NCBI RefSeq assembly: GCF_000143415.4 | Contig: NW_003314291.1 | Location: 1,080,335 to 1,144,334, forward strand | Reading direction: 5' to 3' | Source of the DNA: Selaginella moellendorffii | Taxonomy: Eukaryota > Streptophyta > Lycopodiopsida > Selaginellales > Selaginellaceae | Length of the DNA: 64,000 nucleotides | Shown: positions 8,260 to 20,237 of the stretch, piece by piece | Layout of the letters: the number at the start of each line of letters is the position of its first letter | Numbering within the stretch: position 1 is the first letter of the stretch | Notes under the pieces: model-generated | Told to the model about the DNA's origin: nothing | Database searches by the model: none | The model's input: the letters and a program-made list of their open reading frames with translations, nothing else | Made by a program: the position numbers and the translations under genes

Positions 8260-11122
8260 CTGTCTGTGGGTGATAGGCTGTACTGAATTTCAACTTGGTG
8301 CGATACTGTTCCAGGAAAGTCCTCCAGAACCTACTAGTGAAGATCTTATCTCGATCTGAGATAATCTCTTCTGGCCTTCCCCGCACTCGAACCACTTGTT
8401 CAAAGAACAGCTTCGCCACACCTTCCACATCCACTTCCGTTGTGGTGGGTATGAAATGTGCCATCTTCGAAAATCGATCCACCACTACGAATATCGCATC
8501 GAACCCCTTGCTTGGGGGTAGTCCCGTGATGAAGTCCATCGTAAGACATTTCCACGGACGATCTGGAATTGGGATGCTTTGCAACAAGCCCCCACTAGCC
8601 TTAGTCACGGCTTTGACTTGCTGACATGTTGGACATGTCTTTACATAGTCTTGGACGTCCTTAGCCATATCTGGCCAATGGTACTTCCTCTTGAGTAAGC
8701 CTATCGTCTTGGGCACTCCGTCGTGTCCCGCAAGAGCTCCGTCACGACACTCTTCTAAGGCTACCTTCCTTAGTCCCCGTTCTGGAACATATACCCTCGT
8801 TTGCTTGTAATAAATGAGTCCGTTGCGTTCCGCATAGCCCGTTTTCTCTTCCGTTGGCAGCTCACCTCTCTGGTGAGCTTCCCGTGCCTCCAGATTCCTC
8901 AACAACACTTCTTGTGCTAGACCATCGTTCTCATATGTTGTCCGCACATCGTCCCAGAAGGTTGCTGTTGCGCTGGATATCGCCAACCTCAAGCTCGCTT
9001 TTCGACTTAGCGCATCTGCCACGATGTTGCTCTTCCCAGGCTTGTACAGAATCTCGCAATCAAACTCGGCCAAGGCATTGGCCCACCGACCTTGTTTCCC
9101 TCTCAGGTCGGGCTGTGACAAGAAGTGTTTCATTGCCACATTGTCCGTGTAAACCTTGAAGTGTCTCCCAAGGTAGTGTCGCCACTCCTTGAGCGCCTTG
9201 ACCACCGCAAACAATTCCTTCTCGTGGGCAGGCCACTTCCGTTGAGCCTTGTCCAACTTCTTCGAGAAGAACGCTACTGGATGGTTGTCTTGCTTCAAAA
9301 CTGCGCCCAATGCAAAGTCCGAAGCATCCGTGTCTACCTCAAAGTCCTTACCAAAATCTGGTAATTCCAACACCGGAGCCTTCCTCAACTTCCCTTTGAG
9401 GTGGACGAATGCCGCCTCGCATTCCGCTGTCCAAACCATCTTCCCTTTTCTTGTTTGGTCCGTTAAGGGTAGGGCTACTCTCGAATAGTGTCTGATAAAC
9501 TTTCGATAGTAGTTACATAGCCCCAAGAACGCCCTCAACTCATGTACATTCGAAGGTCGCTCCCATTCCTGGATCACTTGGACCTTCTCCGGGTCCACCT
9601 TGAGCCCGTCTTGGCCCACCATATGCCCGAGAAACTTTACCTCTTGTTGAGCAAAGTCACATTTGCTCTCTTTAGCATACAGTTTGTGTTCCCTTAGTTT
9701 CTCAAACACCTTCGCAAAGTGTTCGGCATGCTCCTCTAGCGTCTCGCTATAGATCAGGATATCGTCGATATAGACGACCACGAAGTGATCCAGATAGGGT
9801 ACAAAGATGTGGTTCATCAACGCCGAAAACGTTGCCGGTGCATTGCACAGCCCAAAGGGCATCACCAGAAACTCAAAGCTCCCATACCTCGTTCGACAGG
9901 TTGTCTTCTCGACATCTTCCTCAGCTACCCTGATCTGGTAGTATCCTGACCTTAGGTCAATCCTCGAGAAGTATTTTGCCTTTCCCAACCTATCAAACAG
10001 GTCCTCGATCCTTGGCAAAGGGTATTTGTTCTTTTTGGTATACTTGTTGAGCAACCGGTAGTCTATGCACATGCGCATAGATCCATCTTTCTTTTTCACA
10101 CATAGCACCGGCGCCCCATACGGCGACTTGCTCAACCTAACATACCCTTTGTCCACCAACTCCTCTAGTTGGCTCTTGAGCTCCTTGAGTTCTTTTTCGT
10201 TCAATCGATAGGGTGGACGAACCACCGCCTCAGCACCCTCGACCAGCTCAATCTTATGTTCTATCGGTCGTGCGGGGGGCAACCCCGCCGGTAGCTCCTC
10301 CGGCATAGTATCCTGGAATTGGTCCAGCACCTGCTGGATCACTAAAGGGACTTCTTCCGTTCTTGTCTTTTTGTCACTCTTCACCGAGAGTAAGCACAAA
10401 AAGGCTGCCTTAGTTCCTTTAGTGAGTTGTCCTCTCGTGGACACCAGGTTTAAGCATGACTCTTTGGCCTTGCTTTGCCCTACCTTTAGATCCTGGGCCT
10501 CCACCCTAGATCTTCTTCCTTGGGCATTCGCCAATACCACAAGGTTCCTACCTTGTCCATGCAGGGCTACCACGAACCGATTAAACCAATCCATTCCGAA
10601 GATCACGTCAAATCCCGCCATGTCCAATACGGTGAAATCCATGTCCACTTTCCATGTCCCCACTTCGACTCTCGCTTGTCGAAGTACCTCATCGGTGCTT
10701 TGGCTACCCTGAACAAACTCTATAGTCCTTGGTTTGCCTAGCCGCTGCACCGTTAGTCCGGCTTGCTGGACTATGTCTGCAGCCACAAAATTATCCGAAG
10801 CACCCGTGTCAATAAGAATCTTAACAAAGCTACCTCCGAGCTTCCCTCAGAGGGCTAGTAGATGTCGCGAACGACTCTCTACCAAAGTTGCTTGTGTAAT
10901 GAGTAACTTTGAGTTAGGGACTGGATCACATACCTCAGTTTGGACTTCACCCGACTTGATGGCCATATTGGCTCTAGCCTTCTTCGGGTAGGGACATTCC
11001 CTCGAGAAGTGTCCCGCTTCGCCGCAGTTGTAGCATATGTTGTTTCCCACGCTGCTATACGACTTGACCTTCTTATCTGTGGGTTTGTCTTTTTTCGCTT
11101 GACTCCCCCACGTACTCGCTCG

Positions 11123-12133
11123 CTAACCACCGGATTTGCCTTTCCGGAACCCCGAGGACTCATTCTTAGAGAAACTCTTTTTGAATTTCCCCTTGCTATA
11201 CGTTCCCCTTGGTTTGGCCCCTTTGCTAAATGTGGATCCTGACCCCGTCGTGTTCCCCTTTCGCAGGTTATCGTTGAAATGCACCTTGATGGCCGCATCC
11301 AACGCTTCCTTGTAGTTGGTCGGGTTCCACCGCATCACCTCACCGCGAGCCCAGGTTTGCAAACCTGATATGAAAGCATGGAACGCATCCATATCCCCCA
11401 TGTCCGTGACAAGTATCCTCTTTGCCATGAACCCATTCACATATTCTTGGATGGTTCCAGTCTGCTTCAGCCTACTCAGCTCATGTCTCAGATGCAGAGT
11501 GGCATTCGGAGGAACGTATGTTGCGCAGATCCTCGCCTTCATCATGTCCCAAGTGGCCACCGGTCCTTCGTTGGCCTCTGTCGTTCTCCACTAAGACTTG
11601 GCATTATTTGCCAAGTATGGTTTTGCACATGGGACCTTCTCCGAGCTCGGTAATCGCAACACTCGGAAGTAGTCCTCCATATCGTAAAACCAATCCTCCA
11701 CCACTTTATAGTCGTTCACTCCCTTGAAGACCGGTGGGGGCTTTGGTTTGTACTTGGGAACTGCCTGAGGGACTGATTCTACTTCGGTCTGTTCGACCTT
11801 GTCTGGTTTTGCCTCATTCCCGGCCGAAAGATCCGCACCTTCTGCGCTGCCAGCATCCGCAGTCTTTTTCTTCTTCTTCCGCCTCTCGTCACGCTTTAGC
11901 TTGCGTACGAGAGTTTCCAATAGGGCATTGGTCTGTGCCAACTGTCCTTCTAGCACGTCCAATTGAGCCTTGGACTACCGAACCTCGCCACCGGACTCCT
12001 GTTTGGAATTTTCCTCACTAGAGTCCTCCTCATGCAAGGATTCCTCATCCATAGCCTTTTGTTCGACCGGAGGCTCCAGCTCCGGCGGAGGTTCCGTCTC
12101 CGCCTGGGTTCGCTTACGCCCTGCCCTTGCCAT
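11123..12133 (-). pseudogene. Ty3/gypsy copy B, Gag capsid region
   Basis: The start codon at 12133 lies about 45 bases inside the primer-binding site. The product has a Glu-rich N-terminus, a short coiled coil, a basic patch (RRKKKKK) and the capsid domain with LKQTGTIQEYVNGFMAKRI. TAG codons interrupt it at 11975-11977 and 11591-11593. A third TAG at 11123-11125 separates capsid from the zinc knuckle and is also present in copy C (16693-16695). This suggests that the shared TAG was in the amplified source element. Confidence 0.85.
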
Positions 12134-12192
12134 CTCCCAGCAATCCGCCTCTATCCTTCGCTAGAACTGAGATAAAGGCTCCGATACCAAAT

Positions 12193-13700
12193 TGTAAGCC
12201 ACAAATTTTTCCTTTCCAATTTGCCAGCTTACCTCGTCTATCCGCCCAACACCGCCTTGGTTTTTGCTAAGTTCCCTTGCCAAGGTTCTCGCCTATGGTA
12301 CCAGCTCCTACTTGGCCTCAGCTACTCACTGCACGAGCAACGGAGTGTTAGCCATCCATCCACGGATTCCCAAATCACTCCCAATCCCCCTCCCCGGGTT
12401 AGACTGGACTTAAGGTTCGGCTACACTCCCCGCAAGCACAAGCAGCCAAGCACACCAAGCTTCCAGGTTCCTAACGTCCTTTGGTACCACAAGACTTGAT
12501 CATGGGACCCTCTAAATCCCAAGTCTTGAGTGCAACACTTGCTTCGGGACGCCGGGGCGAAACACCGTGGCCTAGCGGCCCGGTATGGGTACCTCTCACC
12601 CCCCACTTCCATCCCGAAGGAAGGCCCAAGCCCCTAGGAAGGGCGAGGACCAATGAGCCGCATGGTACTCAAGTGGGGCACCACTCCACATGAGCCGGGA
12701 GCACCGTAATCGGTTTCCCTTTCGGGAGTGGGAGCTGCTCTTGAGCACTTCCTTGGATGGCCCCTCCGGCACCAACCAAGTCCATGCTCACTCCCACCCA
12801 AGGCCCCTCGGTCCCAGTCCCAACCTCAAGTCAGTTTGGGAGCCCCACTGGAGAGTCCCTTCTAAACTGGTTCCTGGACCTCACTATCCCTACTATACTT
12901 TTGGAACCCCCTGCAGCCCCCCCCCCCCCTGGGAGACGCATGCTTTGGGCTTTCACCCCTTGACCCGTATTAGTATTTGGACTTAGTCTCTGGCTCGATC
13001 TCGGACCCGATTTCGGATCCGACTTCGGATTCGATCTCGGACTCGATCTCGGACTCGATCTCGGACCCGATCTCGGACCCGACCTCGGACTTGACCTCGG
13101 ACTCGGTCTCGGACCCGATTTCGGATCTCAGACTCGGTCTCGAACTCGGTCTCGAACTCGGTCCCTGAGTCGGTCTCGGACTCGATTCCGGACTCTATCT
13201 CGAACTCGGTCTCCGAGTCGGTCTTGGACTTGATCTTCGATTTGGTCCCATCCGATGAACTCTTTGTCATTTTGGTCATGCTTTCGGGGTTCCTTTAGCC
13301 TACGACACCTCGGCGAGTTGGTTCCTTACAACTCCACCACCCATAGAAGAAGTTCGATGCCCACATCGAACGTCTCTTTTTTATCCTACGACTTGTTGAC
13401 CATGTCTCCGGGGGCATCCCTTCACTTAGCGGTGTGCCTAAGTTAGCCTCCCCGGCCAAGAGCCCATGACAACGGAATATAGGTGTCCCTATACTCCTCA
13501 CCTCACCACGCCTTAGTATAGGGTCGGGACTTGAACCCAGCCTTGCTTTACTAGGGGGTTGGGACTCGAACCCAACCTCCGTAGAATACGTCTACGGATT
13601 TGACATCCCCACAGGGAGTCGAGCGTACCTCCCTACGCCTGGTTGACCTAGCTAACCCATGTTAATTAACTTACTTTCTTGGCGCCTTTGGGTCTCAACA
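12193..13700 (-). mobile_element. Shared LTR between gypsy copies B and C
   Basis: A complete 1,508-bp LTR (TGTAAGCC ... TCAACA). It directly abuts the primer-binding site of copy B on its left and the 3' untranslated end of copy C on its right. One LTR thus serves both elements, the expected product of recombination between LTRs of two insertions. The minisatellite is at 12970-13240. Confidence 0.9.
12970..13240. repeat. Degenerate 12-bp minisatellite in shared LTR
   Basis: CTCGGACTCGAT-type units as in the other LTRs of the family. Confidence 0.9.
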
Positions 13701-13840
13701 TATGCCACTTGCTCAACTTTGCAAATTGATATTTTTAATTGAACTTTGCATAAGTACATAGAGTTCTGCCTTGCAGAAATTCCTCCACTAGATCTCCCGC
13801 GAACCACTTGTTCCACTCGAACCACTTTCCGTTTGTCTGT

Positions 13841-13887
13841 CTGTCAAGAAGTGTTAGTGTCACCAAACTTGACTTAATACCCCATAC
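13841..13887 (-). other. Putative intron 1 in gypsy integrase (copy C)
   Basis: It has the same position, length and ends as in copy B. The sequence between 5' site and branch site has diverged (GGTGACACTAAC versus GGTGGTCCTAAC), but GT, CTAAC and CAG are preserved. Confidence 0.75.
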
Positions 13888-16692
13888 CTGTCTGTGGGTG
13901 ATAGGTGGTGCTGAATTTCAACTTGGTGCGATACTGTTCCAGGGAAGTCCTCCAGAACCTACTAGTGAAGATCTTATCTCGATCTGAGATGATCTCTTCC
14001 GGCCTTCCCCGCACTCGAACCACTTGTTCGAAGAACAGCTTTGCCACACCTTCCGCATCCACTTCCGTTGTGGTGGGTATGAAATGTGCCATTTTTGAAA
14101 ATCGGTCCACCACCACGAATATCGCATCAAACCCCTCGCTTGGGGGAAGTCCCGTGATGAAGTCCATCATAAGACATTTCCACGGATGATCTGGAATTGG
14201 GATGCTTTGCAACAAGCCCCCACTAGCCTTAGTCACAGCTTTGACCTGCTGACATGTTGGACATGTCTTTACATAGTCTTGGACGTCCTTAGCCATATCT
14301 GGCCAATGGTACTTCCTCTTGAGTAAGCCCATTGTCTTGGGCACTCCGCCGTGTCCCGCAAGAGGTCTGTCATGACACTCTTTTAAGGCTACCTTCCTTA
14401 ATTCCCTTTCTGGAACATACACCCTCGTTTGCTTGTAATAGATGAGTCCGTTGCGTTCCGCATAGCCCGTTTTCTCTTCCGTTGGCAGCTCACCTCTCTG
14501 GTGAGCTTCTCGCGCCTCTAGATTCCTCAACAACACTTCTTGTGCTAGACCATTGTTCTCATATGTTGTCCGCACATCGTCCCAGAAGGTTGCTGTTGTG
14601 CTGGATATCGCCAACCTCAAGCTCGCTTTTCGACTTAGCGCATCTGCCACGATGTTGCTCTTCCCAGGCTTGTACAGAATCTCGCAATCAAACTCGGCCA
14701 AGGCATTGGCCCACCGACCTTGTTTCCCTCTCAGGTCGGGCTGTGACAAGAAGTGTTTCGTTGCCACATTGTCCGTGTAAACCTTGAAGTGTCTCCCAAG
14801 GTAGTGTCGCCACTCCTTGAGCGCCTTGACCACCGCAAACAATTCCTTCTCGTGGGCAGGCCACTTCCGTTGAGCCTTGTCCAACTTCTTCGAGAAGAAC
14901 GCTACTGGATGGTTGTCTTGCTTCAAAACTGCGCCCAACGCAAAGTCCGAAGCATCCGTGTCTACCTCAAAGTCCTTACCAAAATCTGGTAATGCCAACA
15001 CCGGAGCCTTCCTCAACTTCCCTTTGAGGTGGACGAATGCCGCCTCGCATTCCGCTGTCCAGACCATCTTCCCTTTTCCTGTTTGGTCCGTTAAGGGTAG
15101 GGCTACTCTCGAATAGTGTCTGATAAACTTTCGATAGTAGCTGCATAGCCCCAAGAACGCCCTCAACTCATGTACATTCGATGGTCACTCCCATTCCTGG
15201 ATCGCTTGGACCTTCTCCAGGTCCACCTTGAACCCGTCCTGGCCCACCACATGCCCGAGAAACTTTACCTCTTGTTGAGCAAAGTCACATTTGCTCTCTT
15301 TAGCATACAGTTTGTGTTCCCTTAGTTTCTCAAACACCTTCGCCAAGTGTTCGGCATGCTCCTCTAGCGTCTCGCTATAGATCAGGATGTCGTCGATATA
15401 GACGACCACGAAGTGATCCAGATAGGGTACAAAGATGTGGTTCATTAGCGCCGAAAACGTGGCCGGCGCATTGCATAGCCCAAAGGGCATCACCAGAAAT
15501 TCAAAGCTCTCATACCTCGTTCGACAGGTTGTCTTCTCGACATCTTCCTCGGCTACCCTGATCTGGTAGTATCCTGACCTTAGGTCAATCCTCGAGAAGT
15601 ATTTTGCCTTTCCCAACCTATTGAACAGGTCCTCAATCCTTGGCAAAGGGTACTTGTTCTTCTTTGTATACTTGTTGAGCAACCGGTAGTCTATGTACAT
15701 GTGCATAGATCCATCTTTCATTTTCACAAATAACACAGGCGCCCCATACGGCAACTTGCTCAACCTAACATACCCTTTGTCCACCAACTCCTCTAGTTGG
15801 CACTTGAGCTCCTTGAGTTCTTTTTCGTTCAAACGATAGGGGGGATGAACCACCGCCTCAGCACCCTCGACCAGCTCAATCTTATGTTCTATCGGTCATG
15901 CGGGGGGCAACCTCGCTGGTAGTTCCTCCGACATGGTATCCTGGAATTGGTCCAACACCCGCTGGATCACCTGGCTGCCTTAGTTCCTTTGGTGAGTTGT
16001 CCTCTCGTGTACACCAGGTTTAAGCAGGATTCTTTGGCCTTACTTTGCCCTACCTTTAGATCCTGGGCCTCCACCCTAGATCTTCTTCCTTGGGCATTCG
16101 CCAGTACCACAAGGTTCCTACTTTGTCCATGCAGGGCCACCACGAACCAATTAAACCAATCCATTCCGAAAATCACGTCAAATCCCGCCATGTCCAACAC
16201 GGTGAAATCCATGTCTACTTTCCATGTCCCTACTTTGACTCTCGCTTGTCGAAGTACCTCATCGGTGCTTTAGCTACCTTGAACAAACTCTATAGTCCTT
16301 GGTTCACCTAGCCGCTGCACCGTTAGTCTGGCTTGCCGGACTATGTCTGCAGCCATAAAATTATCCGAAGCACCTGTGTCAATAAGGATTTTAACAAAGA
16401 TACCTCCGAGCTTCCCTCGGAGGGCTAGTAGATGTCGCGAACGACTCTCTACCAAAGTTGCTCGTGTAATGAGTAACTTTGAGTTAGGGACTGGATCACA
16501 TACCTCAGTTTGGACTTCACCCGACTTGATGGCCATATTGGCTCTGGCCTTCTTTGGGTAAGGACATTCCCTCGAATAGTGTCCCGCTTCACCGCAGTTG
16601 TAGCATATGTTGTTTCCCATGCTGCTATACGACTTGACCTTCTTATCCGTGGGTTTGTCCTTTTTCGCTTGACTCCCCCACGTACTCGCTCG
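13841..16692 (-). pseudogene. Ty3/gypsy copy C, zinc knuckle and Pol, internally deleted
   Basis: It shows the same domain order as copy B. The zinc knuckle and protease are continuous in one frame (16620 down to about 16270, including DTGASDNF), followed by RT with YIDDIL, RNase H and the N-terminal two thirds of integrase. Lesions: a stop at about 16272, a deletion at about 15970 that removes the linker between protease and RT, and a TGA at 15185-15187. A large deletion joins the 3' untranslated region (about 13800) to the sequence just upstream of intron 1, removing integrase after the intron, GPY/F and the chromodomain. The 47-nt intron 1 is intact at 13841-13887. Confidence 0.88.
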
Positions 16693-17703
16693 CTAACCAC
16701 CAGATTTGCCTTTCCGGAACCCCGAGGACTCATTCTTAGAGAAACTCTTTTTGAATTTCCCTTTGCTATACGTTCCCCTTGGTTTGGCCCCTTTGCTAAA
16801 TGTGGATCCCGACCCCATCGTGTTCCCCTTTCGCAGGTTATCGTTGAAATGCACCTTGATGGCCACATCCAACGCTTCCTTGTAGTTGGTCGGGTTCCAC
16901 CGCATCACCTCACCGCGAGCCCAGGTTTGCAAATCTGATATGAAGGCATGGAACGCATCCATATCCCCCATGTCCATGACCAGTATCCTCTTTGCCATGA
17001 ACCCATTCACATATTCTTGGATGGTTCCAGTCTGCTTCAGCCTACTTAGCTCATGTCTCAGATGTAGAGTGGCATTCGAAGGAACGTATGTTGCGCGGAT
17101 CCTCGCCTTCATCATTTCCCAAGTGGCCACCGGTCCTTCGTTGGCCTCTGTCATTCTCCACCAAGACTTGGCATTATCTGCCAAGTATGGTTTTGCACAT
17201 GGGACCTTCTCCGAGCTCGGTAATCACAACGCTCAGAAGTAGTCCTCCATATCGTAAAACCAATCCTCCACCACCTTATAGTCATTCACTCCCTTTAAGA
17301 CCGGTGGGGGCTTTGGTTTGTACTTGGGAACTGCCTGAGGGATTGATTCTACTTTGGTCTGTTCGACCTTGTCTGGTTTTGCCTCAGTCCCTGCCGAAGG
17401 GTCCGCACCTTCTGCGCTGCCAGCGTCCGCAGTCTTTCTCTTTTTCTTCCGCCTCTCGTCACGCTTTAGCTTGCGTACGAGAGTTTCCAGTAGGGCATTG
17501 GTCTGTGCCAACTGTCCTTCTAGCACGTCCAATCGAGCCTTGGACGACCGAACCTCGCCATCGGACTCCTGTTTGGAAGTTTCCTCACTAGAGTCCTCCT
17601 CATGCAAGGATTCCTCATCCATAGCCTTTTGTTCGACCGGAGGCTCCAGCTCCGGTGGAGGTTCCGTCTCCGCCTGGGTTCGCTTACGCCCTGCCCTTGC
17701 CAT
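16693..17703 (-). pseudogene. Ty3/gypsy copy C, Gag capsid region
   Basis: The start codon at 17703 begins MARAGRKRTQ. The N-terminal acidic and coiled-coil region is intact, then a TGA near 17233 (DYF*) breaks the capsid domain, which continues in frame to the shared TAG at 16693-16695. It encodes the structural protein of the particle. The primer-binding site is at 17747-17759. Confidence 0.85.
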
Positions 17704-17762
17704 CTCCCAGCAATCCGCCTCTATCCTTCGCTAGAACTGAGGAAAAGGCTCCGATACCAAAT

Positions 17763-18015
17763 TGTAAGCCACAAATTTTTCCTTTCCAATTTGCTAGCTT
17801 ACCTCGTCTATCCGTTCGACACCGCCTTGGCCTTTGCTAAGTTCCCTCGCCAAGGTTCTCGCCTATGGTACCAACTCCTACTTGGTCCTACTTGCTTTCA
17901 GCTACTCACTGCACGAGCAACGGAGCATTAGCCATCCATCCACGGATTCCCAATCTCTCCCAATCCCCCTCCCCGGGTTAGATTGGACTTAAGGTTCGGC
18001 TACACTCCCCGCAAG
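17763..18015 (-). mobile_element. Truncated 5' LTR of gypsy copy C
   Basis: It starts TGTAAGCC and matches the family for about 250 bp, then stops at CCCCGCAAG. Just to its right is a short GAGCTCAT-rich repeat (about 18030-18075), possibly a repair scar. The target duplication of the B/C chain is therefore not recoverable. Confidence 0.8.
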
Positions 18016-18216
18016 GAGCCCGGGTAGGTTTTGAGCTCATGAGCTCATGAGCTGAGCTCATGAGCTGAGCTTACGGCTTCTCAAACACAAGAAAAACATT
18101 GGTTTGTCCCGAACCAACATCTTTCCATTCTTCAAATTTTGATTTAATCTATATTTCCAAGTAAATTCGACTAATAAAATACAAATATAAATATAGATCC
18201 GAACACTAAAAGCAAT

Positions 18217-19795
18217 CTAAAAACACTTCTCAAGCTCCGCAACTGTAAGGCTTGCCTGGTGGATGTGATGGTCGATCTTAGGATCTTGGTTTAGTTCCTG
18301 CATAAAAATGTAATAGATGTGCTTGCAGGCTAAATATACCTTTCCCCTGTTTTCCCGCTGTGTAAAATCTGGACAGGTACAGGATGGATTTTCGCAGATT
18401 TTAACAGTATAGCTCGTACCCTTTGATGACTCAGTCACAATAATAAACTCCTTAGCCATAGCACTGATGTAGTTTGTCTTTGTGATTGTGCACTTTAGCT
18501 CTTTTGCTAGCTTGATCTTCTCTTGTGCACCTTTTGAAATGGAAGACCTGTATTGTATAGCCTTCCCATTCCTAGCTGGTCGTGTATGCCGGTCTAGTGT
18601 TGATATTGGTGGCATAGCAGTACTAACAGCAACATTTGAGGAAGTCTTTAGCTTGAAACTTGCTCTCTCCAGACTTTCAATCTCTTTTTTCAAAAGATTG
18701 CAGCTTCGCTCAACTGGCCACTCCTCTGGCACAGAATCTGGCTTCAAAATAATTGAGCTGTGGATCCGGCTTGTATGAGTAACATCAGTCCCACAACAGT
18801 AGATCCAGCTTGACTGGTGGCCCTTCACTCCTAGATCTCGACAGCCCCAAAAACATGGCACTGCTGAAGAACTTGAACCTGAGCGCACAAAAGCGAGACA
18901 CTGACCTCGATTCCCAATCATTCCAGAGCAACATGCATTGCTCTTGGCACTGACTCTTTGAATTGCCCAGTTGATACGAGAAACTGGCTCGCGAGAAATA
19001 ACCTTTTCAACCTCTGGCACTGGACTTACTTGTGTAACAACTGGCACCTCCTCCACTCCATGTTCCTTAGTTCTTTTCCGGTGTCGTGGAACAGAATGGT
19101 AGTCAAATTCTGGACGGTGAGAGCTAGAAGGAGTGATGTTTGACCCATCAAATGTCTGTTGACGCTTCATACGGGCTGTTCTCATGTCCCCAAGTGGCTC
19201 ATAACTTGATTTCATAGGAGTTCCAGCAACAACTTCCTCCACCATCTTGGACATTGACCCTGCTGCTGGTGTTGTCCTTCTACCAACCCGCTCTTGAAGC
19301 CTGTCTAAGTTCAGACTTGTACCAGCAAACCTTGCTTCCTGTGCAGCCAAAGTTTTTGATGATTGCTCAAGAGATCTAGTGAGGTCGGAGAGTGTAGCTT
19401 CATAGAGGGACACTTTTCCTTTCCCTGCTTCGGAAGCTCTCAACCTCCAATGTTTGCTCTCAGAGAGATTAATTGTTGGTGTAAGTGCAATATCATCAAG
19501 TGGTTGATCCTACAAAAAATGCAACATTTGAATGTGACAAGAAAGAAAATGAGAGAAAGCTTACATGGAGAGTATAATGACCCCACTGAAACATTCGAAC
19601 TTCCCACCATGCAAGCCAGCATTCCATTTGTGGAAGGTTTTCAATTGGCACTTTGTCTCCTTCACACCACCATATGCGCATTTCATTTGTCTTTGCCTCG
19701 TGCTCCTCTTTAGTTGGTGCATCCATCCATTTCCGACAAAGCTGTTTGAACTTGTGATGGAAGGTAGACTTGATGCATCGGCAATGTTCATTGAC
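18217..19795 (-). pseudogene. MULE-like transposase gene, 3' part, with SWIM finger
   Basis: The frame runs from the element junction (19795) through IKSTFHHKFKQLC and ECWLAWWEVRMF, a 55-nt intron (19510-19564), then a long exon ending at 18217. Near the C-terminus lies a SWIM-type zinc finger: CTCPDF and CKHIYYIF give CxC...CxH. A further Cys-rich segment lies mid-exon (NACCSGMIG...). Mutator-like transposases combine a DDE domain with such fingers. The 5' part is at 32808-33047: if element 1 and one copy of the 6-bp duplication are removed, the two parts join in frame as AKSVN-EHCRC. No stop is seen in this 3' exon. It could be an active MULE or a domesticated relative before the interruption. 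Confidence 0.75.
19790..19795. repeat. Target site duplication of element 1 (left)
   Basis: ATTGAC, repeated at 32808-32813. Removal of the element plus one copy restores an uninterrupted reading frame of the host gene. Confidence 0.9.
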
Positions 19796-20237
19796 AAGCT
19801 CTATTTCGTTAAAGTGGGAATTGTCATTATCCCACTTGTAAAATAAGGTTTCCAAACCTTTATATAGTATATAAATATAACAAAATTCAACTGCATTGAG
19901 GCACATGCCATTTTATTTTAAACAAGGAAATGTCTACTCAATCACTTCTCCTCCCCCTGCCACTGCTTCACCTCTCTCTTCTCCTTGTCATCGTCGTCCA
20001 ATTTCTTTCCATCCTTTTAATATTGGCTCAGTTGCTCCGAGTCTAGGTGGAGCCCAAGTCCCCATTCAATCTTTACTTTCCCCTTAGTAATAAAATAACT
20101 TCGTAGACTTCCAATAACATGCTGTAACACTTCTAGTATAATGCAAATCCTCTCAAAGAATTGTCTTTTAATATTAATACAATGGCATGGAACCCCATGC
20201 CATAATAAGTTACATTTTTAAATAAATACATGCCATC

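Larger units (their letters stand above)
7517..11122 (-). pseudogene. Ty3/gypsy chromovirus copy B, zinc knuckle and Pol
   Basis: Order on the minus strand: Gag zinc knuckle CYNCGEAGHFSREC (about 11040-10990), aspartic protease with a DTGAS-type motif (about 10800), reverse transcriptase with YIDDIL (about 9770), RNase H ([13 protein letters not shown], about 9330), and integrase with an HHCC zinc finger (about 8690-8620). The integrase catalytic Asp are in TMDFITGLP and ISDRDKIF, followed by a GPY/F module (GPYEIEARIGKVAYRL) and the start of a chromodomain. It makes element cDNA and inserts it. Two introns (8213-8259, 7743-7794) must be removed for a continuous integrase. The only clear lesion between zinc knuckle and chromodomain is a TGA at 10847-10849. 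Copy B otherwise looks recent. Confidence 0.9.
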
